Positions 17,726-25,538 of a stretch of 64,000 bases of DNA are shown piece after piece. The position numbers and the translations under genes were made by a program. The notes under the pieces were generated by a model. That model saw only the letters and a list, made by a program, of their open reading frames with translations, had not been told where the DNA came from and made no database searches. Numbering within the stretch: position 1 is the first letter of the stretch; each line of letters begins with the position of its first letter. Origin of the DNA: Cytophagales bacterium WSM2-2 (GTDB lineage: Bacteria > Bacteroidota > Bacteroidia > Cytophagales > Cyclobacteriaceae); assembly GCA_015472025.1 (NCBI GenBank), contig BNHL01000001.1, forward strand, positions 3,336,001 to 3,400,000. Reading direction: 5' to 3'.

Positions 17726-18460
17726 TCACCAGAAAAAGAAGAGGCTGAGCAACGATGATCTTTTATTCTCATCGCCATCTTTTTTCCTCCAACTCTTCAG
17801 TAATACGAATTGCTTGAAGCGCACCCATCGGTCGAAGAGACGATTGTCTGTGCGCATATCGCGTCCCCAGAAATTGCCGGCTGTGGCTGTGTGTCTTTTC
17901 TTTTCGGCTTCTTCCCGCGCTTTTTCTTCCGGATCGTAAAGCATGGCAGTGCACATGCAGTTCTTGCGCTCCTTGCTCATCAGGATTTCGTAGTTCACAC
18001 AGCTTTGGCATCCTTTCCAGAATTCGTCATCGGTGGTAAGCTCGGAATAGGTCACCGGCTCGTAGCCCAGGTCAGAATTGATTTTCATCACGGCAAGCCC
18101 TGTGGTGAGACCGAATATTTTGGCGTGGGGATATTTCTTCCGTGAAAGTTCGAAAACCTTCTGCTTGATCTGCTTGGCCACACCACTTTTGCGAAAAGGA
18201 GGTGAGACGATAAGTCCGCTGTTCGCGACAAATTTCTCATGCTGCCAGGACTCGATGTAACAAAAGCCAACCCATTCACCGGAACTGGTCATGGCAATAA
18301 CTGCCTTTCCCTCCTGCATCTTCAACTTGACATAATCAGGAGACCGTTTAGCTATACCGGTTCCCCGTGCCTTGGCCGATTCGGCCATCTCATTTGTAAT
18401 TATTTCCGATAAATGTGCGTCAGCTAATGTGGCTTCACGCACAATAATATTATTGTTCAC
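17726..18460 (-). CDS. GNAT acyltransferase, probable N-acylglutamate synthase of the arginine operon
   Basis: A 244-residue protein with a GNAT core in its first 160 residues. The acyl-CoA pyrophosphate loop is RKSGVA (90-95, RxxGxA pattern). No classical argA or argJ is in the operon, so this first gene is the natural candidate for acylating glutamate, perhaps from succinyl-CoA. After the core come four cysteines arranged CxxC (151, 154) and CxC (168, 170), which look like a zinc site, and then a charged tail of about 70 residues. The start is a GTG at 18460; the codon directly upstream is TAA, so no longer form is possible, and there is no nearby ATG. Function is inferred from position, not from a specific signature. 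Confidence 0.78.
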   Translation of the reverse strand: MNNNIIVREATLADAHLSEIITNEMAESAKARGTGIAKRSPDYVKLKMQEGKAVIAMTSSGEWVGFCYIESWQHEKFVANSGLIVSPPFRKSGVAKQIKQKVFELSRKKYPHAKIFGLTTGLAVMKINSDLGYEPVTYSELTTDDEFWKGCQSCVNYEILMSKERKNCMCTAMLYDPEEKAREEAEKKRHTATAGNFWGRDMRTDNRLFDRWVRFKQFVLLKSWRKKDGDENKRSSLLSLFFFW

Positions 18461-18853
18461 TTATAAAGTCTGGAATGAATGAATGAAAATACCTAAAGCA
18501 CGATAGGCAAAATACCCTGGGTACCTTGCCAAAAGTATTGTCAAAATACCGGTATCAGATTCGGATTCGCCTAAGCGGTCGCCTGTTGTCACAGGCTGTG
18601 AGGAGGTGGGATTTGCTCAGCAATTTGCAGCTGGCGGTGAAATGTGCCGTGAGAGGGCAACTTTCATGAGATAAGAATTCTTTTTCCAATTCGTGTAGTG
18701 GTTTGAGTTAGATAAAAGGCATTCAGTTAGTTTTTGTTTCTGCAAAATTAAGCGTTAAAATTTTAAATAAGTCAATACCTTTGCTAAGTTTTTATTAAAT
18801 CCCCCCTGTCAGGCGTTAGGTTTAATAAGATTGAACCCTAAAGTTTAAAGAAT
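18461..18853. promoter_or_regulatory. Divergent control region between the arginine operon and kdsA
   Basis: 393 bases without a gene. On the minus strand TACTTTTG (18537-18530) matches the -7 box TAnnTTTG and would give the arginine operon a leader of about 60 bases. On the plus strand TACCTTTG (18776-18783) does the same for kdsA, about 65 bases before its start. AAAATACC occurs three times (18486-18493, 18509-18516, 18543-18550) around the arginine promoter. GCCTGT/ACAGGC (18581-18596) is a small inverted repeat. No ARG-box of the TGAAT/ATTCA type and no Arg-rich leader ORF was seen. Confidence 0.55.
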
Positions 18854-19705
18854 ATGAGCAAGAAAATAGTTCGCGTGGGCGGCATCGAGTGTGGTGCAGA
18901 TGAACTTTTTGTCATCTCCGGTCCATGCGTGATCGAAGAGGAAAAAATCATGATGCAGACGGCTGAGAAGCTTAAAGAAGTTTCAGAACGCCTTAAAATT
19001 AAGATCATTTACAAGTCGTCTTTCCAGAAAGACAACCGCAGTAGCTTGAAATACTACAACGGACCGGGCCTCGACAAAGGCGTGAAGCTGTTGGCTAAGA
19101 TCAAGGAGCAATTCGGTTTTCCGTTGCTTACAGATATTCACTATCCCGACCAGGCTGCAGCTGCCGGCGAGGTGGTAGATGTACTCCAGATTCCTGCCTA
19201 CTTGTGTATGCAGACCTCTTTGATGGTAGCTGCTGCCAAGACCGGACGGGTAATCAATATCAAGCACGGCCAATTTCTGGCACCAGACAACATGAAGCAC
19301 CCGGTGGCAAAATGTGTTGAAGCTGGAAACGACCAGATCATTCTTACCGAACGCGGTTACACTTTTGGCTACAACGACTTGATTGTAGATCCACGCAGTT
19401 TCTACCACATGGGCAAGTTGGGATACCCGGTTGTGTTTGATGTTACTCACGCGATCCGGAAGTATGGAATTCCCAGCGCAGATGCAAAAGGCGGTGCCCG
19501 TGAGTTTTTGCCTGTACTTTCGCGTGCCGGTGTGGCTTCCGGAGTGGATGGTGTATTTATTGAAACACACCCCGAACCCGAAAAAGCGCTCTGCGATGCA
19601 GCCAGCCAACTTTGCGTATACGACCTCGAAGAATTTTTGAAGCCATTACTCGAGCTTCATGCTATCGAAGTGAAATACCGTGAACAGACTCCAGTATTAA
19701 AATAA
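18854..19705 (+). CDS. kdsA: 3-deoxy-D-manno-octulosonate 8-phosphate synthase
   Basis: A 283-residue cytoplasmic enzyme that condenses phosphoenolpyruvate with D-arabinose 5-phosphate to give Kdo-8-phosphate, the precursor of the inner-core LPS sugar. KdsA landmarks include SGPCVIE (22-28), YKSSFQKDNRSS, LLTDIHYPDQ, IKHGQFLAPDNM and FIETHPEPEKALCD. Cys25 in SGPC is the metal-binding cysteine of the metal-dependent class; the metal-independent class (such as the Escherichia coli enzyme) has Asn there. It heads a run with the transaldolase-CBS fusion (27 bases later), the KdsC-like phosphatase and a DedA gene. DAHP synthases share the fold but not the arabinose-5-phosphate residues. Confidence 0.95.
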   Translation: MSKKIVRVGGIECGADELFVISGPCVIEEEKIMMQTAEKLKEVSERLKIKIIYKSSFQKDNRSSLKYYNGPGLDKGVKLLAKIKEQFGFPLLTDIHYPDQAAAAGEVVDVLQIPAYLCMQTSLMVAAAKTGRVINIKHGQFLAPDNMKHPVAKCVEAGNDQIILTERGYTFGYNDLIVDPRSFYHMGKLGYPVVFDVTHAIRKYGIPSADAKGGAREFLPVLSRAGVASGVDGVFIETHPEPEKALCDAASQLCVYDLEEFLKPLLELHAIEVKYREQTPVLK

Positions 19706-19732
19706 AAAATTACTAAACCCGAAATACGTTTT

Positions 19733-20746
19733 ATGGAATTGTATTTAGACTCAGCCGACCTCAAGGAAATTGAAGATGCATTTCAACTTGGATTTCTTAC
19801 CGGTCTTACCACGACACCCACGTTCATGCACCGCGGAGGTGTTACCGACATCGATGGCCTGATCGTAAAACTTTCAAAAATAGTTCCGGTGCTTCAGATC
19901 GAAGCATTGGGCGATACAGCCCAGGATGTGTTGAAAGAGGCGAAGCGCCAGTTGGCGTTGGGTCTTGATCCAAAGAAGACGGTTTTCAAAATCCCGGTTT
20001 CATTGGAAGGAGTGAAGGCTTGCAATCTCCTGAGAAGGGAAGGCTTGTTGGTGAATGTTCACCTGATCTATACGCTCCAACAGGCATACATGGCAATGCA
20101 GGCCGGTGCAAGTTACGTTTGTCCGTTGGTCGGTCGTCTGCAAGACCAGGGACATGACGCTCTTGACCTTGTTGAGCAGTGTGTTTTTGCTGTGAACCAT
20201 TACGGCTACGATACCAAAGTGATGTTCTCTTCCGTACGCAACGCAGAGCACGTTCGCAACGCGATCAACCTCGGTGTGCACACTATTACTGTGCCATGGA
20301 AGATCATGAAAGCTTTGACCGAAAATAATTTCACTTCATTGGGTACGCAACAATTCATTGAGCACACGCGCCTGATGACAGTGAAAGTAAAAGATGCCAT
20401 CAATAAAGTGAATCCGGTTGTTTCTGCGGATACATCCCTGACTGATGCGATCGTGAAAATGACTGAATTTGGTTTCGGTGCCATTACAATAACGAATGGA
20501 AGTGGTCAGGTAGTTGGTGTTTTCACAGACGGAGACCTTCGCAGAAAATTGCAACAGGACGGAAGGAACGTGCTAGGTCAGAAAATGGGAGACTTCAAAT
20601 ACAATACGCCAATTTCAGTGGATGCCAATTCACTATTGACGGACGCAGCTGATATTTTCAAAAAATCCAAAGTAGACACTATCCTCGTAACTGAGAATGG
20701 CAAGCCCGCTGGAATGCTTGACATTCAGGACTTGGAAAGTGATTAA
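19733..20746 (+). CDS. Transaldolase/fructose-6-phosphate aldolase-like domain fused to a KdsD-type CBS pair
   Basis: A 337-residue two-domain protein between kdsA and a kdsC-like gene. Residues 1 to about 215 are a small transaldolase of the FSA/TalC type: MELYLDSADL start, Schiff-base lysine Lys86 in VFKIPVS, and the barrel continuing to VPWKIMKAL. Active-site positions differ from typical FSA: TTTPT (26-30) replaces TTNPS, and CPLVGR (130-135) replaces APYVNR. Residues about 225-337 are two CBS repeats; the first ends GVFTDGDLRRKL, which is very close to the GIFTDGDLRR signature of the CBS module in arabinose-5-phosphate isomerase (KdsD/KpsF). Thus the usual SIS isomerase domain appears replaced by an aldolase. 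It may supply arabinose 5-phosphate to KdsA. That role is inference. Confidence 0.82.
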   Translation: MELYLDSADLKEIEDAFQLGFLTGLTTTPTFMHRGGVTDIDGLIVKLSKIVPVLQIEALGDTAQDVLKEAKRQLALGLDPKKTVFKIPVSLEGVKACNLLRREGLLVNVHLIYTLQQAYMAMQAGASYVCPLVGRLQDQGHDALDLVEQCVFAVNHYGYDTKVMFSSVRNAEHVRNAINLGVHTITVPWKIMKALTENNFTSLGTQQFIEHTRLMTVKVKDAINKVNPVVSADTSLTDAIVKMTEFGFGAITITNGSGQVVGVFTDGDLRRKLQQDGRNVLGQKMGDFKYNTPISVDANSLLTDAADIFKKSKVDTILVTENGKPAGMLDIQDLESD

Positions 20747-20751
20747 TTTAT

Positions 20752-20778
20752 GTCAGATTGAGCTTGTCGAAATCTGAC
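20752..20778. repeat. Small palindromic (REP-like) element
   Basis: GTCAGATT (20752-20759), an 11-base spacer GAGCTTGTCGA, and AATCTGAC (20771-20778), a perfect 8-bp inverted repeat filling most of the gap between the aldolase-CBS and KdsC-like genes. I recall similar palindromes containing AGCTTGTCGA in other Bacteroidota intergenic regions. Only one copy was seen in this window. It has no T-tract, so it is unlikely to be a strong terminator. Confidence 0.6.
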
Positions 20779-20788
20779 TAAACCTACG

Positions 20789-21484
20789 ATGGATACCGAA
20801 ATATTATTTACAAAACTGGGCGGCATTTTTTGCCGCCCTTTTGATGAATTCAAGGGCCGATTCCTGAAGATCAGGGCATATGTCTTTGATTGGGACGGTG
20901 TCTTTAATGATGGAGTAAAAATCGCGGAAGGAGGAAGCCCGTTCAGTGAAGTGGATGCCATGGGCACCAATATGCTTCGCTTCGGGCATTGGCTAAAAAA
21001 TGGCTCACTGCCGGTTGTAGCAGTGATTACAGGAGAAGAGAATCCGGTGGCCCAGTATCTTGCCCAACGGGAGAAATTTCATGCTGTCTACTTTAAATCA
21101 GCTAATAAACTGGCTTCGTTTGAGCATTTTCTGAAAGCCAATAACCTGAAAGCAGAAGAAGTAGCCTTTGTCTATGATGATGTTTTGGACCTTGGTGTCG
21201 CGGAGAAATGCGGGTTGCGCCTCCTGGTGAAGCACCATGCTGCGCCTTTGTTTAAGAACTATTCATCCAAGAACAAAATGGCTGACTACATCACTTCATC
21301 AGACAATCATGCAGTGCGTGAAGTTTGTGAATTGCTTTTGGGAACCGCGGGCAACTACGATGATGCCATCGGTAAACGCAGTCAATTTGATGACACCTAC
21401 CAGAAGTATTTGAATGACAGGAATAAACTAAACACCATCATATATTTCCAGAAAGAAGGCAAAGTGACAGAAGGTAAAGTGTAG
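20789..21484 (+). CDS. kdsC: HAD-family phosphatase, probable Kdo-8-phosphate phosphatase
   Basis: A 231-residue HAD hydrolase. Motif I is FDWDGVFNDG (nucleophile Asp34, Asp36), motif II is VITGEE (Thr81), a lysine lies in KSANKLASFE (motif III, near 107), and the acidic motif IV is YDDVLDLG (Asp130, Asp131, Asp134). The pattern D-D-G-V-x-x-D-G without a cap domain and the position after kdsA fit KdsC, which removes phosphate from Kdo-8-phosphate. KdsC proteins are usually 170-190 residues; here an extra 28 residues precede motif I and a C-terminal extension of about 45 residues follows. The family also includes sialic-acid-9-phosphate-type phosphatases, but the context favours Kdo. Confidence 0.8.
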   Translation: MDTEILFTKLGGIFCRPFDEFKGRFLKIRAYVFDWDGVFNDGVKIAEGGSPFSEVDAMGTNMLRFGHWLKNGSLPVVAVITGEENPVAQYLAQREKFHAVYFKSANKLASFEHFLKANNLKAEEVAFVYDDVLDLGVAEKCGLRLLVKHHAAPLFKNYSSKNKMADYITSSDNHAVREVCELLLGTAGNYDDAIGKRSQFDDTYQKYLNDRNKLNTIIYFQKEGKVTEGKV

Positions 21485-21485
21485 C

Positions 21486-22058
21486 ATGGAGAAATTTATT
21501 AATGAGTTTGGGTATTTCGCCTTGATGGTGGGCACATTCTTTGAAGGGGAAACAGCCATCTTAACAGCATCCTCTCTGATCTATCAGGGACTTTTTGAAT
21601 TTCCATGGACTGTACTCGCGGCTTTCTCAGGATCGTTTGTGAGTGACTGGATTTACTACCTGATCGGGAGAATTAATGGGAAGATCTTTGTAGCCAAGCG
21701 TCCTGCATTGCAATCCAGAATCGAACCTTTAACGCGATTCTTTCAAACCCACAAATTTCAAATCCTGTTCAGTTATCGCTTTCTGTATGGCTTCCGGATT
21801 CTAATTCCTTTAGTCATCGGCATGAGTGGCTTAAAACCAACCAGCTATCTTCTCTATAGCACGCTGACAGGTTTACTCTGGGCAACAATCGTGAGTACCA
21901 TTGGTTATTGGACCGGACGCATGCTCCACCTGGAAACCAAAACTTTTGAAGAGAATTTCATCTTTATCATGATCGGCTTTGCCATCCTCGGATTAACTAT
22001 AGGTTTCCTTGTAAAACGAATGACCATGCGGACAGTAGGCGTAGTGGATCAGAAGTAG
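21486..22058 (+). CDS. DedA/VTT family membrane protein
   Basis: A 190-residue integral membrane protein beginning one base after the KdsC-like stop codon. DedA features include an acidic motif near the N-terminus (GTFFEGETAILTASS, about 17-31), the central GSFVSDWIYYLIGR block (about 49-62) and the conserved arginine/glycine segment FLYGFRILIPLVIGMSGL (about 98-115). DedA proteins are linked to undecaprenyl-phosphate or phospholipid flipping and envelope homeostasis. Its place next to Kdo genes fits an envelope role. The end overlaps the convergent DUF2279 gene by 10 bases. Confidence 0.88.
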   Translation: MEKFINEFGYFALMVGTFFEGETAILTASSLIYQGLFEFPWTVLAAFSGSFVSDWIYYLIGRINGKIFVAKRPALQSRIEPLTRFFQTHKFQILFSYRFLYGFRILIPLVIGMSGLKPTSYLLYSTLTGLLWATIVSTIGYWTGRMLHLETKTFEENFIFIMIGFAILGLTIGFLVKRMTMRTVGVVDQK

Positions 22059-22879
22059 ATTAGATGAAAAACGATTCCCCTTTCGGTATTGATCTCAATC
22101 GCAGGAGCTGGAAATTTCAATAAAACAAACGGAGCGAATAGATAACTAAACATTTTATTCTTACTTCGGAGGACAGTTGCGTTAACATCGATTGAAATAA
22201 AGATCTGCTTGGTCCTAAAGACGGGGGTGTAATCCATAGTCTTTCCATCTTCCGTTTTCCAAACGTTATCGTCACCACCCAGCAATCCCTGTGCTCCATA
22301 CCCGATAGTCAGCATTAGCCAGTTGGGTAATATATTTCTTCCTAAAATAGAATTGATATCTATCGAAAGCCAGTAAGTCTGGCCATTGTAATCCTTTAGT
22401 ACTTGCTGAGTAAAAGTTGAGCCCAGCAATTCGGGACGCCATGAACTATAAACAGTTGGAAAAAAAGAGAACTTTGGCTCCGTTGCGTAAAAAACCTTGT
22501 AAGATACATGGGCATAGCAATAAATACTGCCAAGTGTATTAGCGATAATATCGGCAGCAGAGGCGCCATAATTCATTGAGAATCCATCCAGTATTTCTAT
22601 TGGGAGTAAAAGCGCAAGCCCGGAAAAACAGATCCATTTTTTTCTTAATGAAGGATTTAAATTTTCGGGATTCCCCCAGGCTTTGAATGCAAAAAGCCCG
22701 AGGTAGAATGAAGTGAAAATGTGCCCGAGTTTATCGAGGTATTCCCACTCAAAAAAATCATTAAACCAATGAAAAGTGGTGTAGGATTTGTACCAGGCAG
22801 ACGAAAGCCATAGAAGCGAGATTCCATACGCCACTATAAACAGGATAGCGAGGTTTCGTTTGTTGGTAAAGAAATTCAT
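22049..22879 (-). CDS. DUF2279 family membrane protein
   Basis: A 276-residue protein with an N-terminal hydrophobic helix (about 9-28), the block EWEYLDKLGHIFTSFYLGLF (about 44-63) typical of DUF2279/YfiM-like proteins, and further hydrophobic stretches to about 130. The remaining part is rich in aromatic residues and may form an outer-membrane-facing domain. Function unknown. Its ATG overlaps the stop of the permease gene by four bases, so the two are co-transcribed. Confidence 0.7.
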   Translation of the reverse strand: MNFFTNKRNLAILFIVAYGISLLWLSSAWYKSYTTFHWFNDFFEWEYLDKLGHIFTSFYLGLFAFKAWGNPENLNPSLRKKWICFSGLALLLPIEILDGFSMNYGASAADIIANTLGSIYCYAHVSYKVFYATEPKFSFFPTVYSSWRPELLGSTFTQQVLKDYNGQTYWLSIDINSILGRNILPNWLMLTIGYGAQGLLGGDDNVWKTEDGKTMDYTPVFRTKQIFISIDVNATVLRSKNKMFSYLFAPFVLLKFPAPAIEINTERGIVFHLIYF

Positions 22880-24294
22880 TCAGCCTTTTCTTTGCGCTTG
22901 AAATAGAAATACAAAGGTATGCCGATAGCCGTCAATGCCAGCCCGAATAAAGAGTTGATTAAAGGTGAAGTGCCATTCAGGTAATTGCTCACATCATTGT
23001 AAAGTGTGATAATCAAAAACAGTGAAGCAATTAAGATAAAAGCAATTGGAACTACCGGGTAGCCCCAGGTTTTGTATGGCCGTTCGGCATTGGGCATTTT
23101 TTTTCGCAAGATCATTACTCCGATAGCTCCGAGTACATAGAATAGCCAGCTCACGAATACGAGCATGTCAGTAAGCATATCGAATGAACCGCTTAAAATT
23201 AAAAGGGATGTCCATACACCGTGGAGCAAAAGTGCATTCCCAGGTGTTTTGTAACGTGGATGGACTTTTCCAATGGATGCAAAAAATCTTTTCTCCTGCG
23301 CCATGGCGAACGTGACGCGGGCTGTGGCCAGGATATTTCCATTAGTAGCACCGAAAGTGGAAATCATCACCATCAAAGCGATAAGTGCACCTGCACCAAA
23401 ACCAAACGCACTGGAGGCAGCATCAGAGCCGACAAAAGAAGAACCAGCGATCGCTCCAATCGGAAGTGCATAGACGTAAGCCAAGTTCAAAAGAAAATAG
23501 ACTGTAATTACAATGAACAACCCAGTAAAAAGCCCCAGTGCAATGTTGCGTTGTGGATTTTTTATTTCTCCTGCCATGAACGTAATGTTATTCCAGCCAT
23601 CATATCCCCAGAATGCTCCGGAAGTAGCAGCGACAATAGCTAACACCAATGCCCAACCGGAATGAGGTGAATTATGTACAAAATGTGAAGCAGATCCTTT
23701 TCCAAAAACAAAGATTCCGACTACAAGAAATACCATAGCCGCTACTTTCAGAAAGGAGAATAAAATTTGTACACGATCGCCTGAGTGAGTGCTTCTGAAA
23801 TTGACAATCGTAAGCAGCCAAACCAGGAGAATTGTCATTGCCTTGACACCAATATTTTCCAATGGAAAGATTTTTCCTATTCCAGGCATGTATAGATAAA
23901 AAAGCTGCTCTGTTTCTTTTGGTAGCCGTGGCAAATGAATAAAGTATTCGGTGTAGATCGAGAAAACATAGGCAATGGAAGCAGCACCGGCCGTATTGAA
24001 AACTGCAAAAGCTGACCACCCGTAAAGGAATGCGGTGAAGTCGCCAAACATTTTTTGGAAGAAGACATATTGCCCACCGGTTTCAGGCATCATGGCTGCA
24101 GCCTCTGCATTTGTAAGCGCTCCCAAAAATGTAATGAGGCCGGCCAATACCCAAACGGAAAGAAGCCACCAAGGTGAACCTAGCTGCGATGCCATCAATG
24201 CTGGCTTCATGAAAATGGCTGATCCAATAATTCCGCCTACGACCAGAGATACCGTAGACGACAAACCGAGTGTACGCGCTAATTTTTCAGCCAT
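22876..24294 (-). CDS. APC-superfamily amino acid permease
   Basis: A 472-residue inner-membrane transporter with about 12 hydrophobic segments. TM1 carries the unwound glycine motif GGIIGSAIFMKP (20-31), the consensus for substrate binding in the APC fold, and ALTNAEAAAMMPETGGQYVF (about 59-78) is typical of the LAT/AGT branch. The sequence resembles prokaryotic LAT-like exchangers; the substrate cannot be assigned. It forms an operon with the DUF2279 gene and is divergent from the TPR gene with 46 bases between starts. Confidence 0.88.
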   Translation of the reverse strand: MAEKLARTLGLSSTVSLVVGGIIGSAIFMKPALMASQLGSPWWLLSVWVLAGLITFLGALTNAEAAAMMPETGGQYVFFQKMFGDFTAFLYGWSAFAVFNTAGAASIAYVFSIYTEYFIHLPRLPKETEQLFYLYMPGIGKIFPLENIGVKAMTILLVWLLTIVNFRSTHSGDRVQILFSFLKVAAMVFLVVGIFVFGKGSASHFVHNSPHSGWALVLAIVAATSGAFWGYDGWNNITFMAGEIKNPQRNIALGLFTGLFIVITVYFLLNLAYVYALPIGAIAGSSFVGSDAASSAFGFGAGALIALMVMISTFGATNGNILATARVTFAMAQEKRFFASIGKVHPRYKTPGNALLLHGVWTSLLILSGSFDMLTDMLVFVSWLFYVLGAIGVMILRKKMPNAERPYKTWGYPVVPIAFILIASLFLIITLYNDVSNYLNGTSPLINSLFGLALTAIGIPLYFYFKRKEKAE

Positions 24295-24340
24295 GTATTT
24301 TATGAAATTTAGATAACTTTAGACTTTCAACAAATCAGCC

Positions 24341-25471
24341 ATGAAGCACTTCGGTTGTTCTCTACTCTTTGTTGGTTTCAGTTTATCGGTTTATGCGCAA
24401 GACCTGAAACAAGCAAACGAATTCATTGAAAACTTTCAGTACGAAAAAGCACTGGAGGTCCTTGCTGCTGTTTCTGACTCGACAGACATTCGGATTTTTC
24501 TGCAATCAGGATATTGTCATTCCCGGTTAGGGCATCACAACGCTGCTATTGAAAGTTATATTTACGCGTTGAAGCTGGATTCTCTTAACCGGGTTGCATT
24601 GAATCAATTGGGGCAAATGTACTCCCGCAACAACAGGTTTACTCAGGCGATCGATTGTTACAGGAAACTGATCAGGATCGATTCCACGAATAGCTTTTAT
24701 TACAAACAATACGGTGCATTGATGGCTCAAACCGGTGTCGCTGATTCAATAGCTGCTGGCCTCTATGCGAAAGCGCTGTCGCTGAATCCACGAGACATGG
24801 AAGCGTCCGCGGCACTTGGAAATTTGTTCTTGCAGGCCGAGGACTATGAACATCTCGATACATTGGTAGACAAGGCGCTGGCACAAGACAGTTTGCAAGC
24901 TGGGATACTCTTGCTGAAAGCGAAGTCAGAATCAGCTCAGCATAAATACAAGAACGTGATTGCCACTGTAGAGCGAATTCTTCGCTGGCATGATACACAA
25001 CCGATTCATGTTCGTCTCATGGGCATCAGCTATTTTCAGTTGAATAATTACCCCAAAACATTGCAGTGTATGAATTACCTGTTAGAAAATGGCGTTAAAA
25101 GCGAATGGATTTATTATTACCTCGGAGTCTCGTATCGAGAGATGAAAGATATACCTAAATCCATTGAGGCAATGAATAAAGCCGTGGAGGAGGGTATCTC
25201 CGAGAATATCGGGACTTACTATTCGCAATTGGCCAGATCATACGAAGAGAACAAAGACTTCAAAAATGCGATCTACTATTATCAGGCGGCTTATGAGAAA
25301 TCGAAATCGAAGATTTTGCTCTATCACCTGGCGCGCAATTACGATATCTACTTTAAAGACAAGTCCACAGCAATTTCATACTACAAACGTTACCTGGCCA
25401 CAGATGATACCATCAGGCTGGCACGGGAATATTCGAAACGCAGACTGGAGTCGCTCGATTTTTCCCACTAA
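24341..25471 (+). CDS. Secreted TPR-repeat protein
   Basis: A 376-residue protein with a signal peptide (about 1-20, SLSVYAQ) and TPR-like helix pairs throughout, for example LGHHNAAIESYIYALKLDS, QAIDCYRKLIRIDS, IPKSIEAMNKAVEEG and FKNAIYYYQAAYEKS. Such repeats make a protein-binding superhelix in the periplasm or on the outer membrane. No lipobox cysteine is visible. The partner is unknown; no secretion or gliding gene is adjacent. Confidence 0.85.
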   Translation: MKHFGCSLLFVGFSLSVYAQDLKQANEFIENFQYEKALEVLAAVSDSTDIRIFLQSGYCHSRLGHHNAAIESYIYALKLDSLNRVALNQLGQMYSRNNRFTQAIDCYRKLIRIDSTNSFYYKQYGALMAQTGVADSIAAGLYAKALSLNPRDMEASAALGNLFLQAEDYEHLDTLVDKALAQDSLQAGILLLKAKSESAQHKYKNVIATVERILRWHDTQPIHVRLMGISYFQLNNYPKTLQCMNYLLENGVKSEWIYYYLGVSYREMKDIPKSIEAMNKAVEEGISENIGTYYSQLARSYEENKDFKNAIYYYQAAYEKSKSKILLYHLARNYDIYFKDKSTAISYYKRYLATDDTIRLAREYSKRRLESLDFSH

Positions 25472-25500
25472 GGCATAAAACCCACAGGTTTGTTTCACCT

Positions 25501-25532
25501 TTTGGGTGAGACTTTGATCGTTCTTACCTTTG
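25501..25532 (+). promoter_or_regulatory. Predicted Bacteroidota promoter of rlmN (near-leaderless)
   Basis: TTTG (25501-25504), a 20-base spacer, and TACCTTTG (25525-25532) match the Bacteroidota -33/-7 consensus without mismatch. Transcription would start within a few bases of the rlmN ATG at 25539, leaving little or no leader. The -33 box lies in the loop of a hairpin (25492-25499 paired with 25505-25512, one G-U pair) that may end the upstream TPR transcript. Confidence 0.68.
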
Positions 25533-25538
25533 CGGTCA

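Noticed and set aside
18617..18667. 16-codon ORF upstream of the arginine operon as a possible leader peptide
   Set aside because: It has only one arginine codon and no terminator follows it, so nothing supports attenuation here.
18983..19609. 208-codon open frame antisense to kdsA
   Set aside because: Fully covered by kdsA, with no domain pattern.
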